From JBDRRP01 sp964446485 (lineage in GTDB: Bacteria; Desulfobacterota; Desulfobacteria; Desulfobacterales; JBDRRP01): a stretch of 64,000 bases of DNA. The DNA lies in contig CAYUOU010000001.1 in the NCBI GenBank assembly GCA_964446485.1, forward strand, positions 62,001 to 126,000. Direction: 5' to 3'. Positions within the stretch are counted from its first letter, which is position 1. Each line of letters begins with the position of its first letter. Position numbers and translations under genes: made by a program. This document shows positions 8,851-15,905 of the stretch, piece by piece. The notes beneath the pieces were generated by a model. The model was given only the letters and a program-made list of their open reading frames with translations, was not told the DNA's origin and searched no databases.

Positions 8851-8926
8851 GTGTCCATCCATGGGAGGGCTCATGCGCCCCCTCCCCCCTCCCCCCGCCC
8901 GGGGAGGGGTATTTATGGATGGACAC
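8851..8926. repeat. Long inverted repeat with a G-quadruplex-prone core
   Basis: A perfect 12-base inverted repeat (GTGTCCATCCAT at 8851-8862 and its complement at 8915-8926) encloses a C-rich core. The core reads, on the minus strand, as four G-runs separated by single bases (8878-8900). An inner CCCCTCCCC/GGGGAGGGG-type pairing adds a second stem. It sits between ilvE and galU, with its right arm 35 bases from the galU start. It could be a dispersed palindromic repeat (REP/MITE-like) or a terminator without a U-run. No second copy is obvious in the window. Confidence 0.7.
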
Positions 8927-8960
8927 GAACCAATTGAAACCCCCCGGAGGGATTGCACTG

Positions 8961-9860
8961 ATGCCTGAAAAACACATCGTTCGAAAAGCGGTATTTCCGG
9001 TGGCGGGCCTGGGCACGAGGTTCTTACCGGCCACCAAGGCCATGCCCAAGGAAATGCTCCCCATCGTGGACAAGCCCCTGATTCAGTATGCCGTGGAAGA
9101 GGCCCTGGCAGCAGGGATCGAACAGCTGATCTTCGTCACCGGCCGACACAAAGAAGCCCTTGAGGACCATTTCGATCGCTCCTGCGAATTGGAACATACG
9201 CTCATGGCGCGAGGCAAGGATGCCATTTTCCACGAGATTACGTCCCTGGTACCGGAATCCGGATCCATGATTTACACCCGTCAGAACGAACCCCTCGGGC
9301 TTGGACACGCCATCTGGTGTGCCAGACACATCGTGGGAAACGAGCCTTTCGCCGTCCTGCTGGCCGATGACCTCGTCAAGACCCATAACCCGGTTCTTCG
9401 GCAAATGCTGGAACAGTTTGATCATTTGCAGTCTTCCATCGTCGCCGTGGAAGCAGTTGAACCAACGGAAACCAACAAATACGGCATCCTCGATGTGGAT
9501 TCGCCGAGCAACGGGGTCATGCCCATCCGCGGCATGGTGGAAAAACCCGATCCGGCAGAGGCGCCCTCAAACTGGGCCATCATCGGGCGCTATATTCTCA
9601 CACCTGAAATATTCGAAATGCTGGAGAAAAAAGAAACCGGCGCCGGCGGGGAAATTCAGATCACCGATGCGATGGCAAAACTGCTCGGCATCCAGCCGAT
9701 CTATGGATATGTTTTCGATGGGCACCGCTTCGATTGCGGTAGTAAAGCCGGCTTCCAGATGGCGAACATCGCCTACGCGTTGGAATATCCGGACATTCGC
9801 GATCGTCTCACGGAATTTATGAGATCAAGCCTCCAGGAAGTGGATGGAGAGCCCGCTTGA
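8961..9860 (+). CDS. galU: UTP--glucose-1-phosphate uridylyltransferase
   Basis: A 299-residue nucleotidyltransferase that makes UDP-glucose for cell-envelope polysaccharides. The N-terminal nucleotide-binding signature GLGTRFLPATKAMPKEMLPI is intact, followed by KPLIQYAVEEA, PLGLGHA, the LLADDL metal site, the GGEIQITDA segment and the C-terminal FDCGSKAGF. GGAGG lies 10 bases before this ATG. The frame is open upstream into the palindromic repeat, but that part encodes no family sequence. Confidence 0.93.
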   Translation: MPEKHIVRKAVFPVAGLGTRFLPATKAMPKEMLPIVDKPLIQYAVEEALAAGIEQLIFVTGRHKEALEDHFDRSCELEHTLMARGKDAIFHEITSLVPESGSMIYTRQNEPLGLGHAIWCARHIVGNEPFAVLLADDLVKTHNPVLRQMLEQFDHLQSSIVAVEAVEPTETNKYGILDVDSPSNGVMPIRGMVEKPDPAEAPSNWAIIGRYILTPEIFEMLEKKETGAGGEIQITDAMAKLLGIQPIYGYVFDGHRFDCGSKAGFQMANIAYALEYPDIRDRLTEFMRSSLQEVDGEPA

Positions 9861-10296
9861 TCGGTTTCCACAGCCATACCCCGAAACCGAACCGATATCG
9901 GCCGCGCACCGGTGCCTGCCACGATGGATCGCGGCGGCGACCGTTTTGGTTGTGATCCTCGCCGGTGCAGTCTTCGGGTTGTTGATGCCCGATAACGCGT
10001 CATATACGACCCACGCGGCGAATCCGTCGACAGCGGCGGTGACGCCCCCTCCCGAACCACGGCCCGCCCCTGAAACCTTCGCCCCGGCCCCCGGGCGACG
10101 CGCTTACGGCATCGACATTGGTGACTGCCAGTTGGTGACCCGCAAAGTTAAACGGAGCGAGAACCTCAGCACCCCCATGCCCTCATCCCGACAGCTAAAC
10201 GCAGAACAAATAAAACCCTTTGCGGCATCGGTCACCCAATATACTGCCATCCTGAACAATCCCGGCGAGAACCTGATATTAGCGCGGCAGAATTAG
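9844..10296 (+). CDS. Membrane-anchored protein, possibly a truncated M23 peptidase
   Basis: This 150-residue product overlaps the end of galU by 17 bases and has an SD (AGGAAG) inside galU. After a short cytoplasmic tail there is one membrane helix (WIAAATVLVVILAGAVFGLL, about 28-47), then a proline-rich linker. A segment GDCQLVTRKVKRSENLS...LNAEQIKPFA...NPGENLILA resembles the OapA/LysM-like N-terminal part of some M23 murein peptidases. The peptidase domain itself is absent and a TAG ends the frame. I read it as a truncated or decayed envelope protein; the M23 relationship is an impression from motif order and could be wrong. Confidence 0.45.
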   Translation: MESPLDRFPQPYPETEPISAAHRCLPRWIAAATVLVVILAGAVFGLLMPDNASYTTHAANPSTAAVTPPPEPRPAPETFAPAPGRRAYGIDIGDCQLVTRKVKRSENLSTPMPSSRQLNAEQIKPFAASVTQYTAILNNPGENLILARQN

Positions 10297-10362
10297 GCGA
10301 TCGCCCACACACCCACCTCGTTATTGGCTGGTAAAACATCGAGGCGCCTCGACGGGCACGAC

Positions 10363-10953
10363 CTATCGGCCAAAGGCGTAATAGTACTTCATCACCTTTT
10401 CAACATAGGCCAGCGTTTCCGGATAGGGCGGAATGTCGTTATATTGATCGACAACGGTGGGGCCAGCGTTGTAGGCGGCCAGGACCAGCGGCAGCTTGCC
10501 ATCGTATCTCTGGTGAAGGCGTTTGACATAACGCACGCCGCCCATGATGTTCTGCCGGGGATCGAAAGGGTCGGCAATATCGAGGCCTTCGAAATTTTCA
10601 GGCATGATTTGCATCAGCCCTTTGGCCCCCTTTTTGGAAACGGCGGTGGGGTTGAAGTTGCTCTCGGCTTTGATGACTGCCTTGATCAACGCCGGCGAGA
10701 GGCCGTGTGAGACGGCGGCTTCCCGAATCAGCCGGTCGTAGCGCGCCGGGGAATTTCCTCGGGCATCCTCATGGGGTCGCTCCTTGATGTAAAGCCGGTA
10801 CTGGGAATTGGTGGGAACGTTGGAAAAATGCAGCACGCCGGCGCTGTCGATAAACATGTAGATGTCCGCGTGAATCGCAGGTACACAGCACACAGCACCT
10901 GCGCACAACAAAAAAAGAACCCCACTCCAACGCCGGCGGATTCCTGATTTCAT
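10363..10953 (-). CDS. Lytic transglycosylase with DUF4124 domain
   Basis: A 196-residue secreted protein. It has a signal peptide (to about Ala29), a short DUF4124 domain (IYMFIDSAGVLHFSNVPTN), then an SLT goose-type lysozyme domain. The catalytic glutamate lies in KAESNFNPTAVS (Glu97), followed by GAKGLMQIMP, the AAYNAGP motif and a YVEKVMKYY tail. It cleaves peptidoglycan glycosidic bonds, forming 1,6-anhydro ends. It is convergent with the truncated gene upstream. A 14-base perfect palindrome (10339-10352) lies just beyond its stop. No strong SD is seen before the ATG. Confidence 0.88.
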   Translation of the reverse strand: MKSGIRRRWSGVLFLLCAGAVCCVPAIHADIYMFIDSAGVLHFSNVPTNSQYRLYIKERPHEDARGNSPARYDRLIREAAVSHGLSPALIKAVIKAESNFNPTAVSKKGAKGLMQIMPENFEGLDIADPFDPRQNIMGGVRYVKRLHQRYDGKLPLVLAAYNAGPTVVDQYNDIPPYPETLAYVEKVMKYYYAFGR

Positions 10954-11110
10954 AGGGTGTTTTATACCGCCAAAAAATGCGGATGATCAAGAAACAATTG
11001 ATATAACTATAAAAAGCTGCCGTTTCAAAGACGATTTACCTATCATGGTTTCCTCCAATCGCTCGAAATGTCTTGGGTCGTACCCCGTTTGATGAAAACT
11101 GCAAGCCGCC

Positions 11111-11764
11111 CTAGAACCCCAGATCCGCGTTGATGAGGATTACGCTAACCCGGCCCTTTGGAAATGATTTTTCGGTAATGGTCCAGGTGTTGCAGATCCG
11201 ATCCGGACTGCTGCAATCGTGGCAGGTGCCGGTCTTCCTGCAGGGCGTTTTCTTTTCAAGCCGCATGGTGTTGACCGGCGCTGCGTAGTTTTTAATACGC
11301 GCCACGGCATCTTCAAAGGATGGGACGATCTTGTTTCGCCCCACGAGCACCACCACACGGCGGGGGCCAAAGGTGAGTGCGGCGACCCGGTTGCCGATCA
11401 TATCCAGATTGACCAGGCAGCCGTCTTCGGTGATGGCGTTGGTGCCAGTGATAAATAGATCCACCAGCAGTGCCCGCCGTCGACGCTCGATCATCTCTTT
11501 GGGTTGTAACGCCTTGTCGTAGGTATCCAGGATGTCAACGCCCGGCAGAGCCTTCAACGCTTCGTAAACACCGCTTTGGATGTGCGTCAGCGATCCGCCC
11601 CAGGAGATGCTTTCCGGCTTGGTGGCGGGCACGATTTCTTCGAGCACCAACCGACAGGCTTCCGCAACGGTGGGGGCGATCATCGCGTCGAAGTTGTTGG
11701 CGGCCAGGGCGCCCTTCAGGGCCTCAAGACGAATTTGCCAGTAGGTGTCAACAGGTGTGTTCAT
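11111..11764 (-). CDS. LUD domain protein (LutC/YkgG-like)
   Basis: A 217-residue single-domain LUD (DUF162) protein. Relatives include LutC and the LUD part of LutB, iron-sulfur lactate-utilisation proteins. Visible marks are ESISWGGSLTHIQSG near residue 60, DLFITGTNAITEDGCLVNLD in the centre, RVVVLVGRNKIV, and a C-terminal cysteine patch CRKTGTCHDC...C. That patch has four or more cysteines and could bind zinc or a cluster. GGAGG lies 5 bases before this ATG; a start four codons upstream lacks an SD. No other lut genes are adjacent, so a role in lactate metabolism is not established. Confidence 0.85.
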   Translation of the reverse strand: MNTPVDTYWQIRLEALKGALAANNFDAMIAPTVAEACRLVLEEIVPATKPESISWGGSLTHIQSGVYEALKALPGVDILDTYDKALQPKEMIERRRRALLVDLFITGTNAITEDGCLVNLDMIGNRVAALTFGPRRVVVLVGRNKIVPSFEDAVARIKNYAAPVNTMRLEKKTPCRKTGTCHDCSSPDRICNTWTITEKSFPKGRVSVILINADLGF

Positions 11765-11949
11765 AAGTGCCTCCAAAAAAAGTGGGTGAGGGTGACTACG
11801 GCCGAATCATATCCCAAACGCCGCCGCCGATAAAGCGTGGAATGGTTTTCTCGCCATCAACGGCTCGCTTGACGAAACCCCCGAACGGTCCCATTTATTC
11901 GTTGGTACGATTTACGATGAAAGAAATACCCCCTAAAAGGAGACGCCCA

Positions 11950-12171
11950 ATGACTCATACATGCAAAAATTGCGGTGCCGTGGCCAATGATCCGGGGCAC
12001 CTGTGCGATCCCTGCGGCGACCGGCAAAAATGCAGTTTCTGTGGCACGCCGGAAGCCCCCCACGCCCACATGTGCTCAGGAAAACTCAGCGCCATGAAAT
12101 ACGTCTGTGACGGCTGCGGCCGCGTGGCCATGGACAAGGAACTGCTCTGCAAACCCACGACCATCGGCTAA
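11950..12171 (+). CDS. Small cysteine-rich zinc-ribbon-like protein
   Basis: A 73-residue protein with eleven cysteines, mostly in CxxC-type pairs: CKNC, CDPC, CSFC, CDGC and single CSG and LLC cysteines, plus several histidines. Four near-equal metal-binding knuckles can be drawn, which suggests a rubredoxin- or zinc-ribbon-like fold. AAAAGGAG sits 7 bases before the ATG. I believe similar short proteins occur in other sulfate reducers but know no function. It is transcribed away from the LUD gene and followed 66 bases later by the exporter gene. Confidence 0.75.
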   Translation: MTHTCKNCGAVANDPGHLCDPCGDRQKCSFCGTPEAPHAHMCSGKLSAMKYVCDGCGRVAMDKELLCKPTTIG

Positions 12172-12237
12172 ATTATCGTTTTCATTTCCCAGCCCGCTTG
12201 ATACGGTGACCCCCTCTCCGGGCAAGGATGGGCGGGA

Positions 12238-13134
12238 ATGAATCGATTGATCGGCTATTTCTGGATCTGGGCGGCGGCCCTGTTGTGGGGAATTCTGGGA
12301 CCGGTTTCCCGGGCCGCCTTCGACCAGGGTATCGCTCCCATGGAGGTTGCTTTCTGGAGGGCGCTTCTCGCCTGGGTGTGTTTCGGGGCCCACGCCGCCG
12401 CGACCCGCCAAATCCGGCTGGCCTATCGCGATATGATTCCGGTAGCGGCTTTTTCCGTTTCAGGTGTGGCCATGTTCTACGGATCCTACCAATTGGCCAT
12501 CCGAAGCGGCGGCGCGGCGCTGGCCTCGGTGCTTCTTTACACCGCCCCGGTGTGGGTGACACTCATGAGCCGGATATTTTTCAAAGAACACATTACACCG
12601 CTCAAAATCGCCGCCGTGGCAATGACCGTCGCCGGCGTGGCCGCCGTGAGCATGGACGGCGGGCGGATGAGCGACGGCATCGGCAGCGTTGGACCGGCCG
12701 CCATGGGTTACGGCCTGCTGGCCGGCTTCTGCTACTCGGTTTACTACATTTTCGGCAAACACTTTTCAGGGCGCTACACCTCACCCAATCTATTTCTATA
12801 CATGCTGCCACTGGGTGCATTGTGCCTGTTGCCATGGGTCTCCTTCACTCCGAAAACCCCGGTTGCGTGGGCGTCACTGTCCGCTGTGGCGGTGATCTCC
12901 ACTTATGGTGCTTATTTCTGCTACTACAACAGCCTCAAATACCTCGAGCCGTCCAGAGCATCCGTCTCGGCCACCCTGGAGCCGGTGGTGGCAGCCGTGG
13001 TGGCTTTCTTCTGGTGGGGTGAGGTCATGGGAATCACAGGATATCTTGGCAGTGCGCTCATCATCGCATCTGTGCTGGCCATGATCGGAGACGACATGCG
13101 CACGCCGGCCGCCGGAGAGGCGGCGGCTCAATGA
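12238..13134 (+). CDS. EamA/DMT family transporter
   Basis: A 298-residue inner-membrane protein with ten predicted helices arranged as two EamA repeats. The first begins WIWAAALLWGILGPVSRAA and the second AAMGYGLLAGFCYSVYYIF. This layout is typical of RhaT/YdcZ-type drug/metabolite exporters. The end-of-repeat motif SATLEPVVAAVVAFFWWGE is the family hallmark. The substrate cannot be told from sequence. An SD-like AAGGATGGGCGGG precedes the ATG. Confidence 0.85.
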   Translation: MNRLIGYFWIWAAALLWGILGPVSRAAFDQGIAPMEVAFWRALLAWVCFGAHAAATRQIRLAYRDMIPVAAFSVSGVAMFYGSYQLAIRSGGAALASVLLYTAPVWVTLMSRIFFKEHITPLKIAAVAMTVAGVAAVSMDGGRMSDGIGSVGPAAMGYGLLAGFCYSVYYIFGKHFSGRYTSPNLFLYMLPLGALCLLPWVSFTPKTPVAWASLSAVAVISTYGAYFCYYNSLKYLEPSRASVSATLEPVVAAVVAFFWWGEVMGITGYLGSALIIASVLAMIGDDMRTPAAGEAAAQ

Positions 13135-13302
13135 GGGCACAGGTCCTCCACCGCATCGCCCCCCGGAATAAAACCCGTTGCCACTGAAGCACTTCGATTT
13201 ACCGACGCCGCCGTCGAATATACCCGTTGTGCCGGGACACCGGCTCGTGGGCCGTGTTTTCAGATCTTCGGCCCATCTGGTGTTGAAAGACGCAGATGGT
13301 GA

Positions 13303-13680
13303 TCAGTCAATGCCGTGGGTTTTTAGAAATTCGCGAAGATCGAAGTGTTGCGTTGCCGAGAGGTTGATGAACCGCCCGCTGAAACGACGAATGCTGGTCA
13401 TTTTGGTGAGATCATCGGCGACAAGTGCATCGACGACCAATTTGGCTTTAACGCGACCGAGCTTGAATTCACGCCCCGCCTTTAAATCCATGTCGATGAC
13501 CGTATCGAGAGGCTCATCGCTATCGATGTAGGTGAAGGAAATGCCCTCGACGCTCAGGTCATCCACCTGGACGTTCTCCCTCGCGTTCTTGCCCAAAAGG
13601 CTCAATTCCAAATCCTGAACGCGGTAACGTTCCGCTTTCCTTCGATTGAAGCCCAGTATCCGGTAGATAAACGATTTCAT
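13303..13680 (-). CDS. PilZ domain protein (cyclic di-GMP effector)
   Basis: A 125-residue protein consisting of one PilZ domain. The two cyclic di-GMP contact motifs are visible: RRKAERYR (RxxxR type) near residue 13 and DLSVEGISF (D/NxSxxG type) near residue 42. Such single-domain proteins act as receptors controlling motility, adhesion or polysaccharide export; the partner here is unknown. The ATG at 13680 is preferred over a TTG nine codons upstream. It follows the sigma54-type regulator on the same strand after about 180 bases. Confidence 0.82.
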   Translation of the reverse strand: MKSFIYRILGFNRRKAERYRVQDLELSLLGKNARENVQVDDLSVEGISFTYIDSDEPLDTVIDMDLKAGREFKLGRVKAKLVVDALVADDLTKMTSIRRFSGRFINLSATQHFDLREFLKTHGID

Positions 13681-13858
13681 CACGCGTGTTCCGATTTGTC
13701 GCGGCAACCCGGCATTACAAAGGTCGGCACCGGTGAATGACCACTCGCATAAACATCAAGAACGCGATCCACCTCTCCGGCAATGAAGGCTATTAATGCG
13801 ATACTGCCTGAGGCGATGGTTTCGGCTGGTACTTCAGATGGTGCGTCGGTATGATATC

Positions 13859-15181
13859 TCATTTTTTGCATCGCCCGTCTATCTGGGGGAGCGTGATGCC
13901 CAATTTTTTTATTTTTCGGAACAGTGTACTTTTATGCATGCCCAGCGCTTTGGCCGCAGCCAACCGGTTAAAGTGGTGCTGCTTGAGGGTATTCATGATG
14001 GCATTGGCTTCGGTAGCGTTAAGGGTGCGGTTCAGGGTGTCTTGTTCATTGGCGGCCGGGTGCTGCAAGGCAAAACCGCTGGGCAGGTGCCGTGGCTGGA
14101 TCGGACCGGTATTGCATAAAACGAAAGCATGCTCGATGATATTTTCGAGTTCACGGATATTTCCCGGGTAGTCGTGGCACATCAGAATTTGAAGGGTTTC
14201 AACATCAACGCCTGCAATCGTTTTACCGCGTATCATATTCATTTTTTTGATGAAATGATCAATCAACAAGGGGATGTCTTCTTTACGCTCGCGAAGGGGG
14301 GGAAGACACAGCCGAATCACATTGATCCGGTAGAAAAGATCTTGGCGAAATCTGCCGCCGGCCACCAGATCGGAAAGGTTCTTGTTGCTGGCGGCGATTA
14401 CCCGTACGTTTGATTTGATCTTTTTTACACCACCGAGTGGAACAAAGGCCTGTTCTTCTAAAACCCTCAGCAGTTTCACCTGGAAGGCCGAACTGGTATC
14501 CCCGATTTCATCCAGCAGAATGGTGCCGCCTTCGGTGACGGAAAAGTAGCCGGGCTTGTCTTTCACAGCATTGGTAAAGGCACCGGCCTTGTATCCGAAC
14601 AGTTCGGATTCGAGTAATGTGTCCGGTAGGGCGCTACAGTTGACCGCAACGAAAGGACTTTCTTTTCTGGGACTTGATGAATGTATGGCCCGGGCCACCA
14701 ACTCCTTTCCCGTACCGGTCTCCCCTTCCAGCAACACCGTACTGCCGCTTTCCGCGACCAGGGGTAAAATGGCAAGCATCTCATGCATGGCATCGCTGCG
14801 GCTGATGATGTCACCCACTTGAAAGCGGCCGTCCAGGTGTTTTCGCAACGTCTCCACCAAACTGTAATCGCGAAAGGTCTCGACGCCGCCAAGCACCTCT
14901 CCGGTCTTGCTCTTCAATGGGGCGGTGGAAACCGAAATGGAGATCCGCTTTTTGTCACTGTTGACGATGTAGGTGTTCGTATTCGTGATCGCGGTGCCCT
15001 CTTTCATGGTCCGCTTGAGGGCACAATCATCTTCGCACATGTTGGCGCGGAACACTTCCCAGCAGTGACGGCCGATGGCCTCTTCCCGCGGAATTCCGGT
15101 AATTTCTTCGGCGGCGTGATTAAAGGACATAATGCGCCATGTATGATCGACGGTGAACACACCATCAGAAATACTTTCCAA
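13859..15181 (-). CDS. PAS domain AAA+ transcriptional regulator of the sigma54-activator family
   Basis: A one-component regulator. It has a PAS domain (1-105), an AAA+ domain (122-350; Walker A GETGTGKE 153-160, Walker B ILLDEIGD 221-228, arginine finger region GRFRQDLFYRINV) and a C-terminal Fis-type helix-turn-helix (about 405-432, AAAKALGMHKSTLFRKI). The sigma54-contact loop reads GAFTNA (200-205) instead of GAFTGA. The PAS domain carries a cysteine triad, Cys40-x8-Cys49-x3-Cys53, which suggests a metal or redox input. The only conventional start preserving the whole PAS is a TTG at 15181; the frame opens 27 codons further upstream without ATG or GTG. Targets are unknown. Confidence 0.85.
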   Translation of the reverse strand: MESISDGVFTVDHTWRIMSFNHAAEEITGIPREEAIGRHCWEVFRANMCEDDCALKRTMKEGTAITNTNTYIVNSDKKRISISVSTAPLKSKTGEVLGGVETFRDYSLVETLRKHLDGRFQVGDIISRSDAMHEMLAILPLVAESGSTVLLEGETGTGKELVARAIHSSSPRKESPFVAVNCSALPDTLLESELFGYKAGAFTNAVKDKPGYFSVTEGGTILLDEIGDTSSAFQVKLLRVLEEQAFVPLGGVKKIKSNVRVIAASNKNLSDLVAGGRFRQDLFYRINVIRLCLPPLRERKEDIPLLIDHFIKKMNMIRGKTIAGVDVETLQILMCHDYPGNIRELENIIEHAFVLCNTGPIQPRHLPSGFALQHPAANEQDTLNRTLNATEANAIMNTLKQHHFNRLAAAKALGMHKSTLFRKIKKLGITLPQIDGRCKK

Positions 15182-15413
15182 AATGATGTCCGTGACATCG
15201 TCCGGTATTCGACTGGTTTTTCGCTGTTTAATAACGTCGCTCGCCCGTTCTCGTGTTCAACGAAGATGAATGGCCGTCACACTCGGCTTTAGGATGGCGA
15301 TGATCATACGCTATTTGCAGGTGGGTTGCCAGTCCGGGAATGGGGGGGCGTCATCCAAAAAAGGCGGTGATCAATAGGCGGCGTGGTGGGAAGGAAAAAT
15401 CGGTCTCCGCGCG

Positions 15414-15779
15414 TTATTTCACCATACGCAGATTGTGTTTGTTTCGACGCCATTCATCAAAGGCATTGAGGTAGGATAACAGGTCCTTGCATTCCATCCT
15501 GAGCATCTTCACATGCCAGATGCTCGTCGGTGAGATGCGGGCACGGAAAACGCTGAAAACACTCCCCTTACCGCCCGGATCGAGGGTTTCCAGGAGGCTT
15601 ACCAAGCTATTCACGGCCGTGAAATAGTCAGAGATATCAACGGGTTGCTCAACGATATCGGTTGCCTGGGATTTCAATTCCCGGTAGATGCGGGGGTGCT
15701 TCGCCGCCGCTTTGCGGGTCACCGTTAGCATCTTTTCCCAGCGCACCTCGAGGTCCCTCAAGGTCAATCGTGGGTTCAT
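15414..15779 (-). CDS. Hypothetical protein
   Basis: A 121-residue mainly helical, charged protein with no cysteine cluster, signal peptide or membrane helix; I do not recognise it. It begins with an ATG at 15779 (a TTG four codons upstream is less likely). A 17-base inverted repeat lies in the short gap separating it from the upstream selenoprotein candidate. The 232 bases between its stop and the next gene on this strand show nothing identifiable. Codon use looks like that of its neighbours. Confidence 0.55.
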   Translation of the reverse strand: MNPRLTLRDLEVRWEKMLTVTRKAAAKHPRIYRELKSQATDIVEQPVDISDYFTAVNSLVSLLETLDPGGKGSVFSVFRARISPTSIWHVKMLRMECKDLLSYLNAFDEWRRNKHNLRMVK

Positions 15780-15795
15780 TATTTCGTCCAAGGAA

Positions 15796-15849
15796 AACGG
15801 CCTGCCGCCGGATTGTAAAATGGGACACGATTTCCGGTGGCAGGCCGTT
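15796..15849 (-). terminator. Long hairpin between the iron-sulfur oxidoreductase and the hypothetical gene
   Basis: AACGGCCTGCCGCCGGA (15796-15812) pairs with 15833-15849 with one mismatch, around a 20-base loop. On the minus strand the stem is followed by TTTTCC, a short U-tract. It may terminate or attenuate the upstream transcript. It ends about 17 bases before the next start codon. Confidence 0.5.
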
Positions 15850-15905
15850 GGAGGAATGATGCGATCATGCCGATGATAAACCCATTGACGACCATTGGTG
15901 AAAAT

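Noticed and set aside
10339..10352. 14-base perfect palindrome between convergent genes
   Set aside because: Too short and without a T-run to call a terminator, and no repeat copies were noticed.
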